This document shows, one piece after another, positions 44,340 through 54,010 of a stretch of 64,000 nucleotides of DNA. Source of the DNA: Flavobacterium xanthum (GTDB lineage: Bacteria; Bacteroidota; Bacteroidia; Flavobacteriales; Flavobacteriaceae). Each line of letters opens with the position of its first letter. Positions within the stretch are counted from its first letter, which is position 1. Under the pieces are notes generated by a model. The model was not told the origin of the DNA. It did not search any database and saw only the letters and a program-made list of their open reading frames with translations. The translations under genes and the position numbers were made by a program. The stretch is from contig NZ_FRBU01000005.1 of assembly GCF_900142695.1 (NCBI RefSeq), positions 1 through 64,000 of the forward strand, read 5' to 3'.

Positions 44340-44969
44340 ATGGACGAGATTCTTAAGTATTTTCCTAATTTAACTGATATTCAGAAAGAACAGTTCGAAA
44401 AGCTGGATTTTTTATACCATGATTGGAACGAAAAAATCAATGTTATTTCGAGAAAAGATATTGATGCTTTGTACACCAAACATATTCTGCATTCGTTGGG
44501 AATTGCCAAAATTATAAATTTTGAACCTGGAACGTATGTTTTAGATGTAGGAACCGGTGGTGGTTTTCCAGGAATTCCGTTGGCGATTCTTTTTCCAGAA
44601 ACCCGTTTTCATTTGATTGATATTATTGCCAAAAAAATAAAAGTGGTTCAGGCGGTTGCCGAAGGTTTAGAATTGAAAAATGTAAAAGCAGAACAATTAC
44701 GCGCCGAAAATGTGAAAGGGGATTTCGATTTTATCGTGAGTCGTGCCGTAACCAATATGCCGGATTTTGTTTCTTGGGTGAAAACCAAAATCAAAAAGAA
44801 CAACAAACACGAATTAAAAAACGGAATTCTCTATCTAAAAGGAGGAGACTTAACCGAAGAGTTGAAGGATTTTCCAAAAGCTACGGAATATAACTTAGCT
44901 GATTTTTTCGAAGATGAATTTTTTGAAACGAAGAAAGTAGTGCATGTGCCGTTGAAGTTTCAATTGTAG
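44340..44969 (+). CDS. rsmG: 16S rRNA m7G527 methyltransferase
   Basis: 209-residue SAM-dependent enzyme that methylates G527 of 16S rRNA. The SAM loop is LDVGTGGGFPGIPLAILFP; DIIAKKIKVVQAVAEGL and DFIVSRAVTNMPDF follow as family motifs. TACTTTTG at 44316-44323 is a -7 candidate only 16 bases before the start. A terminator at 45056-45098 follows. Confidence 0.95.
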   Translation: MDEILKYFPNLTDIQKEQFEKLDFLYHDWNEKINVISRKDIDALYTKHILHSLGIAKIINFEPGTYVLDVGTGGGFPGIPLAILFPETRFHLIDIIAKKIKVVQAVAEGLELKNVKAEQLRAENVKGDFDFIVSRAVTNMPDFVSWVKTKIKKNNKHELKNGILYLKGGDLTEELKDFPKATEYNLADFFEDEFFETKKVVHVPLKFQL

Positions 44970-45055
44970 TCATAAGTCATTACACCGAACGAAGCAATCA
45001 CATTTGTTGCTCTCGTTATCCGATTGTTTCATTCAGTACAATGATATTCAAAAAC

Positions 45056-45098
45056 AAAACCCACAAGATTTCAAACGAATTTGAATCTTGTGGGTTTT
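45056..45098. terminator. Bidirectional terminator between rsmG and pruA
   Basis: AAAACCCACAAGATT (45056-45070) pairs with AATCTTGTGGGTTTT (45084-45098). A second small hairpin CCCCCTTCGGGGG lies at about 45109-45122, right behind the pruA stop. Confidence 0.85.
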
Positions 45099-45131
45099 TA
45101 TTTTAGTTCCCCCTTCGGGGGTTAGGGGGAT

Positions 45132-46760
45132 TTACTCTCCTAAAAACGGGTATCTGTAATCAACTGGAGTTACAAAAGTTTCTTTGATTGTTCTTGCTGA
45201 TGTCCAACGCAATAAGTTTTGCATAGATCCTGCTTTGTCATTGGTTCCTGATCCTCTTGCTCCACCAAAGGGTTGCATTCCTACAACCGCTCCTGTAGGT
45301 TTGTCATTGATATAGAAGTTACCAGCTGCGTTTTGCAACGCAATAGTAGCCTCTTCAATTGCATAACGATCTTGGCTAAATACCGCACCTGTTAAAGCGT
45401 ACTCAGAAGTAGTATCAACTAACTTTAGAGTCTCATGCCATTTTGCATCTTCGTATACATAAATAGTAACTACAGGTCCGAATAATTCGGTTTCCATTGT
45501 AGTGTATTTTGGGTTTGTAGTTAAGATAACTGTTGGTTCTATGAAATATCCTTTTGATTTATCATAGTTTCCACCAATGATAACTTCGGCATCAGTATCT
45601 TTTTTAGCTTGATCAATAAAACGAGCTAATTTATCGAAGGAAGTTTCAGAAATAACAGCAGTAATAAAGTTACTCATGTCTTCTGGCGATCCCATTTTCA
45701 TTGATTTTAAATCGGCTTCTAATTCTGCTTTTACTGCAGGCCACAAACTTTGTGGAACATAAACACGAGAAGCAGCGCTACATTTTTGACCTTGGTACTC
45801 AAAAGCACCACGAGCAATTCCTGTACTTACTTGTTTTGAATTAGCAGATGGGTGTGCAATGATAAAATCTTTTCCACCTGTTTCTCCTACAATTCTTGGG
45901 TACGTTTTGTACTTGCTGATGTTGGTTCCAATTTTTGCCCAAATGTCATTAAAAACGCCAGTAGATCCTGTGAAGTGTACTCCTGCAAAATCTGGGCTAG
46001 CTAATAAGGTTTCAGTGATCATTCCAGAGTCGCCCATAACCATATTAATTACTCCATTAGGTAATCCTGCTTCTTTAAAAATTTGCATCAATAAATTTGC
46101 AGAGTATACTTGTGTTGCTGCTGGTTTCCAGACTACTACATTCCCCATTAAGGCAGCGCTGGTAGGTAAGTTTCCTGCGATGGCAGTAAAGTTGAAGGGC
46201 GTAATCGCATAAACAAATCCTTCAAGAGGTCTGTATTCTACGCGGTTCCACATGTCTGAAGTAGACTTAGGTTGCTCGCTGTAGATTTGCGTCATGTATT
46301 GTACGTTGAAACGTAAAAAGTCAATTAACTCACAAGAAGCATCAATCTCTGCTTGATATACCGTTTTGGATTGCGCAATCATGGTTGCAACATTAATTTT
46401 TGCTCTGTAGGGTCCTGCTAATAATTCAGCTGCTTTTAGGAAAATTCCAGCACGTTGTTCCCATGCCATATTTGCCCAAGCGGTTTTAGCTTGAAGTGCC
46501 GTTGCAATCGCGTCTTCAATATGTGATTTTTGAGCTTGGTGGTAGGTTCCAACGATGTGTTTATGATCGTGTGGTGCTGACATTGTTTTAGTATCTCCTG
46601 TTCTAACTTCTTGGTTTCCGATATAAAGAGGAACGTCAATTTTAGAATTCCACATTGCTGCGTAGGCCGCATCAACTGCTGCTCTTTCGGGAGAGTTCAG
46701 TGCGTAGCTCTTTACAGGCTCGTTTACTGCTTTTGGTACGTGAAAAAATCCTTTTAACAT
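45132..46760 (-). CDS. pruA: L-glutamate gamma-semialdehyde (1-pyrroline-5-carboxylate) dehydrogenase
   Basis: 542-residue NAD-dependent aldehyde dehydrogenase of proline catabolism, giving glutamate. The catalytic Cys lies in EYQGQKCSAASRVYVP, the general-base Glu in VGETGGKDF, and the NAD loop in HFTGSTGVFNDIW. The C-terminal FGGARGSGTNDKAG and length match the stand-alone P5CDH. A -7 element (minus TACTTTTG, 46815-46822) precedes it. Confidence 0.93.
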   Translation of the reverse strand: MLKGFFHVPKAVNEPVKSYALNSPERAAVDAAYAAMWNSKIDVPLYIGNQEVRTGDTKTMSAPHDHKHIVGTYHQAQKSHIEDAIATALQAKTAWANMAWEQRAGIFLKAAELLAGPYRAKINVATMIAQSKTVYQAEIDASCELIDFLRFNVQYMTQIYSEQPKSTSDMWNRVEYRPLEGFVYAITPFNFTAIAGNLPTSAALMGNVVVWKPAATQVYSANLLMQIFKEAGLPNGVINMVMGDSGMITETLLASPDFAGVHFTGSTGVFNDIWAKIGTNISKYKTYPRIVGETGGKDFIIAHPSANSKQVSTGIARGAFEYQGQKCSAASRVYVPQSLWPAVKAELEADLKSMKMGSPEDMSNFITAVISETSFDKLARFIDQAKKDTDAEVIIGGNYDKSKGYFIEPTVILTTNPKYTTMETELFGPVVTIYVYEDAKWHETLKLVDTTSEYALTGAVFSQDRYAIEEATIALQNAAGNFYINDKPTGAVVGMQPFGGARGSGTNDKAGSMQNLLRWTSARTIKETFVTPVDYRYPFLGE

Positions 46761-46891
46761 ATTTTTAAAATTATAAAATTAGAAAATGGGTGTTGTGTCT
46801 TTGTAACTAAAGCACAAAAGTACGAAGGTTTCTTTAAAGAAATGATATTTTCGAGCTAAACTAAAGGCGATAAAAAGGAATAGTCGTGTGG

Positions 46892-47034
46892 TAGCCCTGA
46901 TAACAATGGAAAGCTTTTTGTGGTCTCATTATATTTTTTCTTGTGAAATAAGAGCGACTTTAGAAGCTCCTTATTTTACTTAGAAAAAAATAAAGGAGAG
47001 TACAAAAACTTGAAATGGATAGCAGGATAGGCTC
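46892..47034 (-). repeat. Dispersed structured repeat, subtype 2, copy E
   Basis: Reverse-strand counterpart of 3412-3555. On the minus strand it starts GAGCCTATCCTGCTATCC, has TTTCAAGTTTTT, GGAGCTTC and AGTCGCTCTTAT blocks, and ends ATCAGGGCTA, all shared with copy D. An internal hairpin AAATAAG-AGC/GCT-CCTTATTT is present. It fills most of the 294-base gap between apaG and pruA. Confidence 0.7.
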
Positions 47035-47054
47035 AAAAGGAAACTATTAAAAAG

Positions 47055-47441
47055 CTAGTTTAACGCGAATGGTGCGCACAACCTGAAAGTAGGTACAATC
47101 ACTTTGAAGTTTCTTGTTGTGGTAAAATTAATCATATTAAAATGGCCTTTCATAGCGCCATAAGGGGATGATAGTAAACAACCAGAACTGTATGTATGCA
47201 ATTCTCCTGGTTTTAATACTGGTTTTTTGCCAATTACTCCCTCGCCATCGACCATTTCTATTTCATTTAAAGAATCGAAAATTTCCCAATGACGTGAAAT
47301 TAATTGAACAGAATCCTTACTGTGATTTTCAATTGTGATGACGTAACTAAAGGCAAAGTGAATCTTGTAGTTCTTGAAGTAGGTGCCTTCAAAACTAGTC
47401 AATACCGATATTTTTATGCCTCTTGTTATTTGAGAAACCAT
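47055..47441 (-). CDS. apaG: ApaG-domain protein
   Basis: 128 residues covering the ApaG domain: a fibronectin-type-III-like fold with YFKNYKIHFAFSYVITIENHS, LISRHWEI, VDGEGVIGKKPVLKPGE and YSSGCLLSSPYGAMKGHF. ApaG was linked to Co2+/Mg2+ efflux in enteric bacteria, though its biochemical role is uncertain. The T9SS plug gene lies 80 bases upstream on the same strand, but apaG has its own promoter. Confidence 0.93.
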   Translation of the reverse strand: MVSQITRGIKISVLTSFEGTYFKNYKIHFAFSYVITIENHSKDSVQLISRHWEIFDSLNEIEMVDGEGVIGKKPVLKPGELHTYSSGCLLSSPYGAMKGHFNMINFTTTRNFKVIVPTFRLCAPFALN

Positions 47442-47472
47442 ATTATGTGGATGAAGGGGTGTTTAATAAGGT

Positions 47473-47504
47473 CAAATTTACAAAAAATTGATTTCGTTTT
47501 ACAA
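47473..47504 (-). promoter_or_regulatory. Promoter of apaG
   Basis: On the minus strand TTG (47504-47502), 21-base spacer and TAAATTTG (47480-47473), exact consensus, 31 bases before the start codon. Confidence 0.65.
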
Positions 47505-47521
47505 AAATTAAATAAGTTTTT

Positions 47522-48787
47522 TTAGTTAATTATATTTAAAGAATTTGCCATTCCTCTGCCTACAATTCGGTCGTAACGATCAATGCTTTCTCTGTAATAA
47601 ACTAGAATAGTGTAGTCGTTTTCAGTCTGATAAAAATTGCCATCAATTGCATTTTCAGAATCAATAACTCCTTTGTCATCAGCAACTACATACTGGAAGT
47701 TTGTGAACCCCTGTTTGATTAAAATTGCCTTTTCATAAATTCCTTTTTGCGGATTATAATCCATTTTGTAGGCGGGAGTATTATTGTAATTATTGAACAT
47801 TCCAGTGACATAAATGTTTTTATTTAATCTGAAAGTAGGAGCCGAAAGACTGAAATAAACCCAAGCATAATCCGCTTCTATTTCACTGTTAGCCGCATTT
47901 ATATTTTTGACGACAAAGTCGCCATTGACATCTTGGGTAAATACATACGGAAAATTAGTTCTGGCCGCGCTAGTGTATAAATGGGATCCATAGATTGCAG
48001 TATTAGAATCGATGCGAGCGACATTATTACTGGCAGCTCTGATTTCTTTATTTTCGAAAAATAAAAATTCGTTTCCAGCCCAAAACTGAGTTTCAGAATC
48101 GTATTTGTAAATCAAATCATTTCCAATGGTATATTGTGGAATTATATTTTTTATAGGACTATTCAGTTGGCCGTTTTGAAGTAAAAGGACTTTTACATTT
48201 CGTAACGGATTTTGAAAAGTAATGGTGTTGGATCTAATGGTAAAATCTAAATTTTGTTTGGATTCAATATTACTAACTGTTCGTGCTCGTTTTACTTGGA
48301 TGGGAACGGTAACTAGATCTTCATAAAGAATGAATTTTCTAGAGAACACAACTTCTCTATTTTCATCTAAAATTTTAAGCATGTAATTTCCGCTGATTTT
48401 TAACTGTTGGGTAAACTGATTGGGAATTGCTAATTTGTAATGGGAATAGATTTGTAAGGTATTAAAGGAGTTGGTGTAATCTTGAATTCTTTGGTTGTCA
48501 AACCCTTCTAAATATTCATTTTTAGGTATTTCGGTAGGATTCCAGTTGTAATTGTAATGAATAATTTCGTAGTAATAATTAGCTTCATTGCCAAAAAGAT
48601 CATCAAATTGCAATTGAAATCCTTCTCCTAATTTTACAATTGGTATTATATTTTTATCATTTTGTACAAATGAGATGGTTTTAATATTAAAGGGAGGTGC
48701 CACTTCTTTTTCTGCTTGCGCAAAAGCGGTACGGGTCAGAAATACAACAGAAAAAAGGAGTACTTTTTTGAAAAAGAATTGTGTCAT
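47522..48787 (-). CDS. Type IX secretion system plug protein (DUF5103)
   Basis: 421 residues with a signal peptide (about 1-24, ending TAFAQA). The two-part pattern fits DUF5103: first domain IKTISFVQNDKNIIPIVKLGEGFQLQFDDL, YYYEIIHYNYNWNPTEIPKNEYLEGFDNQRIQDY, later NKNIYVTGMFNNYNNTPAYKMDYNPQKGIYEK. Such proteins close the periplasmic side of the T9SS outer-membrane translocon. The large CTD protein at 17799 would be a substrate of that machine. Confidence 0.88.
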   Translation of the reverse strand: MTQFFFKKVLLFSVVFLTRTAFAQAEKEVAPPFNIKTISFVQNDKNIIPIVKLGEGFQLQFDDLFGNEANYYYEIIHYNYNWNPTEIPKNEYLEGFDNQRIQDYTNSFNTLQIYSHYKLAIPNQFTQQLKISGNYMLKILDENREVVFSRKFILYEDLVTVPIQVKRARTVSNIESKQNLDFTIRSNTITFQNPLRNVKVLLLQNGQLNSPIKNIIPQYTIGNDLIYKYDSETQFWAGNEFLFFENKEIRAASNNVARIDSNTAIYGSHLYTSAARTNFPYVFTQDVNGDFVVKNINAANSEIEADYAWVYFSLSAPTFRLNKNIYVTGMFNNYNNTPAYKMDYNPQKGIYEKAILIKQGFTNFQYVVADDKGVIDSENAIDGNFYQTENDYTILVYYRESIDRYDRIVGRGMANSLNIIN

Positions 48788-48953
48788 TTTGCAGTGCTTA
48801 AGATTCGGTAAATATAAGGAATACTCCTGTTTTTAATTTATTTATTTATTTTCAAAAAAGTTATTTTTCGTGTGTAATTTCTGTTAATTAAAATACAATA
48901 TTGTTAGATATTAAGAGTAATCGTATTATTTTTACTTCAAACAAACAAACCTT

Positions 48954-51764
48954 ATGAAAAAAATTAACAATTTAGTATTTGGAATAATGCTGTTTCCTTT
49001 AGCTGTTTTCGCACAGCAAATGGATTATTCGAAGGCAATTCCTTTTGATTCTAGTGTCAAAACAGGCAAGCTTGAAAACGGCTTAACGTATTACATCAAG
49101 AAAAATGCCAAACCAGAAAATAAAGTAGATCTTCGTTTGGTGGTGAATGCTGGTTCTATTCTTGAAGCCGATGACCAACAAGGATTAGCGCACTTTATGG
49201 AGCACATGTGTTTTAATGGAACCAAGCGTTTTCCAAAAAATCAGTTGGTTGATTATTTACAAAGTATAGGAGTGAAGTTTGGACAACATTTGAATGCGTA
49301 CACTAGTTTTGATGAGACAGTTTATTTTTTACCAATTCCATCAGACGTTCCTGAAAAATTAGAGAAAGGATTCCAAATTATAGAAGACTGGGCGTTCAAT
49401 ACGGTTTTGACTCCAGAAGAAATTGACAAAGAAAGAGGCGTAGTCTTAGAAGAATATAGATTGGGATTAGGAGCAGGAAAAAGAATGCAAGGACGCTATA
49501 TTTCAAAAATGATGCATGATTCTCATTATGCGGAGCGTTTGCCAATAGGTCAAAAAGAAGTTCTAGAAAAATTCAAGTACCAATCGCTAATTGATTTTTA
49601 CAAAGATTGGTACCGACCTAATTTGATGAGTGTAATTGTGGTAGGTGATATTGATGTGGCCGAAATGGAGCAAAAAATTATTTCGCACTTCTCCACTTAT
49701 AAAAATCCAGCTAAGGAAAAACCAAGAAAGATTTACGATGTGCCCAATCACAAAGAAACTTTTGTAGCTGTCGAAAGTGATAAAGAAGCTTCAAGCGCGC
49801 AAGTACAATTGCTTTATAAAGATTACGGAGCTCCAAAGCAAGTGGTAACAGTAGGGGATTTTAAAAACTCTTTGGTTGAGGGATTATTCTCGACATTATT
49901 GAACACGCGATTAGATGAACTTACAAACTCAGCTACACCTCCCTTTACTTATGGATATTCATACTACGGAGGCACTTTTGCCAGAAATAAAAAAGGATAT
50001 CAATCTGTGGCAATGTCTCAAGAGGACAAACAACTAAGCGCCTTGAAAGTTTTAGTAACAGAGAATGAAAGAGCCAAGAAATTTGGATTTACGCAAGGCG
50101 AGTTAGAGCGTGCGAAATTAGAGTTTCTTGCCTCTATAGAAAAAGCATACAATGATAGAGAAAAAACAAATTCAGTGAATTTTGTAGGGGAGTATCAAGC
50201 TAATTTTTTAGAAAAAGAACCAGTTCCTGGAATTGAATGGACGTACCAAACGATGAAACAGGTTATGCCTTTGATTACTTTAAAGGACGTAAATAGTTTA
50301 ATTAAAGATTATGTGAAAGAAGACAACCGTGTCATTATTCTTACTGGTCCTGAAAAAGAAGGTCTGAAAAAAGTGACAGAACAACAAGTTCTTGATGCTT
50401 TGAAAGTAAATGCCGAGGATCTTAAGCCTTATGAAGATGCTGCCGTTGCAACAAGTTTGATACGAAACGAAGTAAAACCCGGTACTATTGTTAGCCGTGA
50501 GAACAATGCTAAAATTGGTACAAAGACACTAGTCTTATCTAATGGTGTGAAAGTGACGTATAAGAATACAGATTTCAAAAATGATGAAGTTCTTTTTGAA
50601 GCAGTGAGTCTTGGAGGAACTAATTTATACTCTAATGAGGATATGAAAAAAGTTCAATTTGCCAATGGCGCTTTATCAGAGGCCGGATTTTCAGGACTAA
50701 AATTGAATGATATTAATAAATTTATGACGGGTAAAATAGCGCGTGTAAATCCATATATTGGAAATACAACAGAAGGTTTACGTGGAAATGCTACTCCAAA
50801 GGATTTAGAATATCTTTTCCAAATGACGCATGCTTATTTCACTGATTTGAATATGGATGTGACTGCTTTTGATGGTTACAAACAAAAACAGGCTTCTTTC
50901 TTTAATAATATGGCTTCGACTCCTTCATTTTATTTTCAGCAAGAGTTTTATTCGTATTTAAATAAAGAAAATCCAAGATTTAACGGGTTGATTCCTAATG
51001 AAAAAACATGGGGAGAAACGGATTATGCATTAGCCTATAAGAAATACAAAGAGCGTTTTGCCAATGCGGCTGATTTTGAGTTTTACTTTGTAGGTAATAT
51101 TGATGATAAAGCGATGGAAGGGTATGCAGTTAAGTATTTAGCCTCTTTACCTGCTACTGACAAAAAAGAAAAAGCAGCAGATTTAGGATATAGAATGCTA
51201 AAAGGGGACCTAAAAAAAGTAGTTAATAAAGGAACAGATCCTAAGAGTACTGTCACTATTATGTATTATGGTGATGCAACATATTCCGCTAAAGATGCGA
51301 TGAGCATGCAAGCATTAGGAGAAGTTTTGACTATTAAACTAATTGAGCAATTGCGCGAAAATGAAAGTGGTGTTTATGGGGTTTCTGCAAGAGGGAGTTT
51401 GAGTAAAATTCCAAATGCAATGTACAGTTTCACTATTGGTTTCCCTTGTGGACCGGATAATGCGGAGAAATTGACAGCTTCGGCTTTAAAAGAATTGCAG
51501 AACATTATTGATAATGGTCCAGATGAAAAAGATGTAGCTAAATTCAAGGAAGGTGAATTGGCTGATTTCAGAAAAGACAGTAAAGAAAACAGGTATTGGT
51601 TGTCTAATTTCACAAGGTCATACACGAATGGCAACAGTCCAGAAGATGTATTGAAATTTGAAGAAATGGTCAATGCAGTTACTGCTAAGGATCTTCAGAA
51701 TATTGCAAAAAAATATCTTACTAAAGATAAGGTAATTGGAATGTTGATGCCGGAAAAAAAATAA
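48954..51764 (+). CDS. M16-family zinc metallopeptidase
   Basis: 936 residues with a signal peptide (about 1-20). The inverted zinc motif HxxEH is at 80-84 (AHFMEHMCFNG), with the third ligand Glu in ERGVVLEEYRL. The protein contains both the active N-terminal half and inactive C-terminal half, as in two-domain insulinase-type enzymes. It should cut peptides in the periplasm or outer membrane. It is followed by a strong terminator. Confidence 0.93.
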   Translation: MKKINNLVFGIMLFPLAVFAQQMDYSKAIPFDSSVKTGKLENGLTYYIKKNAKPENKVDLRLVVNAGSILEADDQQGLAHFMEHMCFNGTKRFPKNQLVDYLQSIGVKFGQHLNAYTSFDETVYFLPIPSDVPEKLEKGFQIIEDWAFNTVLTPEEIDKERGVVLEEYRLGLGAGKRMQGRYISKMMHDSHYAERLPIGQKEVLEKFKYQSLIDFYKDWYRPNLMSVIVVGDIDVAEMEQKIISHFSTYKNPAKEKPRKIYDVPNHKETFVAVESDKEASSAQVQLLYKDYGAPKQVVTVGDFKNSLVEGLFSTLLNTRLDELTNSATPPFTYGYSYYGGTFARNKKGYQSVAMSQEDKQLSALKVLVTENERAKKFGFTQGELERAKLEFLASIEKAYNDREKTNSVNFVGEYQANFLEKEPVPGIEWTYQTMKQVMPLITLKDVNSLIKDYVKEDNRVIILTGPEKEGLKKVTEQQVLDALKVNAEDLKPYEDAAVATSLIRNEVKPGTIVSRENNAKIGTKTLVLSNGVKVTYKNTDFKNDEVLFEAVSLGGTNLYSNEDMKKVQFANGALSEAGFSGLKLNDINKFMTGKIARVNPYIGNTTEGLRGNATPKDLEYLFQMTHAYFTDLNMDVTAFDGYKQKQASFFNNMASTPSFYFQQEFYSYLNKENPRFNGLIPNEKTWGETDYALAYKKYKERFANAADFEFYFVGNIDDKAMEGYAVKYLASLPATDKKEKAADLGYRMLKGDLKKVVNKGTDPKSTVTIMYYGDATYSAKDAMSMQALGEVLTIKLIEQLRENESGVYGVSARGSLSKIPNAMYSFTIGFPCGPDNAEKLTASALKELQNIIDNGPDEKDVAKFKEGELADFRKDSKENRYWLSNFTRSYTNGNSPEDVLKFEEMVNAVTAKDLQNIAKKYLTKDKVIGMLMPEKK

Positions 51765-51783
51765 ACCGACACATTATGAAACT

Positions 51784-51819
51784 AAAAACCTGCTAAAATG
51801 GACTTTAGCAGGTTTTTTT
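51784..51819. terminator. Bidirectional terminator
   Basis: AAAAACCTGCTAAA (51784-51797) pairs exactly with TTTAGCAGGTTTTT (51804-51817), between the convergent M16 and methyltransferase genes. Confidence 0.85.
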
Positions 51820-51842
51820 ATGTTGTAAATTTCTGGGTTGAA

Positions 51843-52607
51843 TTATTTAAAACAAACAGGAATAATTTCCCCTTTTGCCAAACAATATTTTTCTACTAAT
51901 TCAGGGGCGATTTTGTTGGTGTAATCTTCTTCAATTACTTTAAACCCTATGCTGCGTAATTTGTCAAAATAATCAAAGCCGTAAATACGAACGTGATCGT
52001 ATTGCCCAAAGATTTTAGCGCGTTCTTTTTGGTCTGTAATAGAATCATCTGCAAATGTTACGGCTCTTTTTAAATCCTGTGGAATTTGCAAAATTGCCAT
52101 TCCACCAGGTTTCAATACGCGATACAATTCTTGCATGGCTTTTGTATCGTCTGGAATATGTTCTAAGACGTGATTACACAAAATAACGTCATATTGATTG
52201 TCCTGAAAAGGCAAATTACAAATGTCTGCTTTTACATCCGCCAAGGGCGAAAATAAATCGGTTGTGGTGTAGTCTAGGTTTTTCTGGTTTCGAAACAATT
52301 TATAAAAAGCTTGTTCCGGTGCAAAGTGCAAGACTTTTTTCGGAGCCGTAAAAAAATCGGTTTCTTCATTTAAATACAACCAAAGCAATCGGTGTCTTTC
52401 CAGTGAAAGTGTACTTGGCGAAAGCACGTTATTGCGTTGTGTTTCGTATCCATAAGGCAACATCGATTTGAAACTTTTTCCGTCAATAGGATCAGCGAAT
52501 TTTGTTCCTTTTAAAGTAAAGGCAATAATAGGACGGGCTACATAACTCAGCCTGATTAATAAAGGACGAGGAATAGTATTGAGTATTAATTTAAAAATTT
52601 TTTTCAT
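51843..52607 (-). CDS. SAM-dependent class I methyltransferase
   Basis: 254 residues from the ATG at 52607; the earlier start at 52628 is also possible. A class I Rossmann methyltransferase domain covers about 95-200: KKVLHFAPEQAFYKLF, DICNLPFQDNQYDVILCNHVLEHIPDDTKAMQELYRVLKPGGMAILQIP. The N-terminal part has SNVLSPSTLSLERHRLLWLYL-like helices seen in sugar- or lipid-type methyltransferases. The substrate is unknown. Confidence 0.88.
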   Translation of the reverse strand: MKKIFKLILNTIPRPLLIRLSYVARPIIAFTLKGTKFADPIDGKSFKSMLPYGYETQRNNVLSPSTLSLERHRLLWLYLNEETDFFTAPKKVLHFAPEQAFYKLFRNQKNLDYTTTDLFSPLADVKADICNLPFQDNQYDVILCNHVLEHIPDDTKAMQELYRVLKPGGMAILQIPQDLKRAVTFADDSITDQKERAKIFGQYDHVRIYGFDYFDKLRSIGFKVIEEDYTNKIAPELVEKYCLAKGEIIPVCFK

Positions 52608-52654
52608 ATTTGTTTCACAGAGATTCACAAAGATGGCTCAAAGATTCGCTAAGT

Positions 52655-53074
52655 TTATCTTTTGGAATCTGAAGGCGTATTTATAAATCTTTTTATGTTG
52701 TTTTTTAAAATTGTACTATTGTAATTTATTAATAATCCTAGAGGATAATTGCCAAGTTTTAAATACGTTAGTATTTGAGCGAAATGTACGGCAGTATAAT
52801 TTTCTACTGTTTTTAATTCGATTACTAATTTGTCCTCAACAAGTAAGTCTATTCTATATCCTTGGTCAAGTCTGATTTCCTTATATTTTATTGGAAGTGT
52901 TATTTCTTTTTCAACTTTAAAGCCTGCATTTTGAAGTTCATAAAAAAGACATGTTTGCTAAGCAGATTCTAAAAGACCCGGACCCAATTGTCGATGTACT
53001 TCAATGGCTAATCCAATTACTTGATAAGAAAGTGCATTTAAATCATCGCTTAAGTCATTATCTTTATTTTCCAT
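52655..53074 (-). pseudogene. GxxExxY-family gene disrupted by an in-frame amber codon
   Basis: Read on the minus strand from ATG 53074 to TAA 52655-52657, this is one continuous 139-codon frame except for TAG at 52960-52958 (codon 39). The N-terminal part is MENKDNDLSDDLNALSYQVI...VHRQLGPGLLESA, the rest CLFYELQNAGFKVEKE...YRIDLLVEDKLVIELKTVE...QILTYLKLGNYPLGLLINY. This is the GxxExxY family (PD-(D/E)XK-like, unknown role). The TAG stands exactly where the signature Tyr of G-L-L-E-S-A-Y should be. Only one base change (TAT or TAC to TAG) is needed. Readthrough cannot be excluded. Confidence 0.85.
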
Positions 53075-53147
53075 TTTCTTCGATGCTAAAAATACTAAAA
53101 AACTTTGCGAATCTCTGGGTATCCTTTGCGAATATTTGTGTAATAAC

Positions 53148-53966
53148 TTAGATTACCAACGGTACTTTTCTAAACTCATCCTCTTCATTACTCACAATTC
53201 CTAATGCTTTGTACACGTAGGCAAAAGTCGACAGAATCTCTGGTTTTCCATCAATAATAGCAACATCATGCTCGAAATGGGCAGATGGTTTTCCATCAGC
53301 GGTTGTGATAGTCCAGCCGTCTTTGTGTTGTTTGATGTTTCTAGTTCCTTGGTTGATCATTGGTTCAATAGCGACCACCATTCCTTCTACAAAAAGTTTT
53401 CCTCTTCCTTTTTTGCCATAATTAGGCATTTCAGGGTCTTCGTGCATTTTTTGACCCACGCCGTGACCTACAAGTTCCCGAACGACGCCGTAACCGTGTG
53501 CTTCAGTATATTTTTGGATTGCATTTCCTACGTCCTCAACACGATTTCCTAATCGGAGTTCGCGGATTCCTATATATAATGATTCCTTAGTAATCTGCAA
53601 TAATTTTTTAGTTTCTGGGGTTACTTCACCTATTTCAAACGAGTATGCGTGATCGCCATGGTATCCATTTTTGTAAGCGCCACAATCCACAGAGATGACA
53701 TCGCCACTTTCTAATGGTTTGTTATTTGGAATACCATGGACTACTTGTGAGTTTGGACTCATACAAAGGGAGTTTGGGAATCCATATAAACCAAGAAAAC
53801 TAGGTTCTGCGCCATGGTCACGAATGAATTCTTCCGCTAATTTATCCAGATATAAAGTGGTAACTCCTTCTTTTATTTCAGAAGCAATCATTCCTAATGT
53901 TTTTGATACTATCAACGCACTTTCACGCATTAATTCTATTTCTTCACGGGATTTTACAATAATCAT
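53148..53966 (-). CDS. map: Methionine aminopeptidase type I
   Basis: 272-residue metalloprotease removing N-terminal Met from new proteins. The five metal ligands are in place: two Asp in VISVDCGAYKNGYHGDHAYSF, His in VGHGVGQKMHEDP, Glu in VAIEPMI and Glu in HFEHDVAI. There is no N-terminal extension, fitting type Ia. A TATTTTTG -7 element (minus, 53994-53987) lies upstream. Confidence 0.96.
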   Translation of the reverse strand: MIIVKSREEIELMRESALIVSKTLGMIASEIKEGVTTLYLDKLAEEFIRDHGAEPSFLGLYGFPNSLCMSPNSQVVHGIPNNKPLESGDVISVDCGAYKNGYHGDHAYSFEIGEVTPETKKLLQITKESLYIGIRELRLGNRVEDVGNAIQKYTEAHGYGVVRELVGHGVGQKMHEDPEMPNYGKKGRGKLFVEGMVVAIEPMINQGTRNIKQHKDGWTITTADGKPSAHFEHDVAIIDGKPEILSTFAYVYKALGIVSNEEDEFRKVPLVI

Positions 53967-54010
53967 AATTTCGAATTTTCAGAGTGCAAAAATACAATTT
54001 TATAAATTAG

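Noticed and set aside
52951..53151. Plus-strand frame opposite the GxxExxY pseudogene
   Set aside because: It is the antisense of a recognisable family member read on the minus strand.
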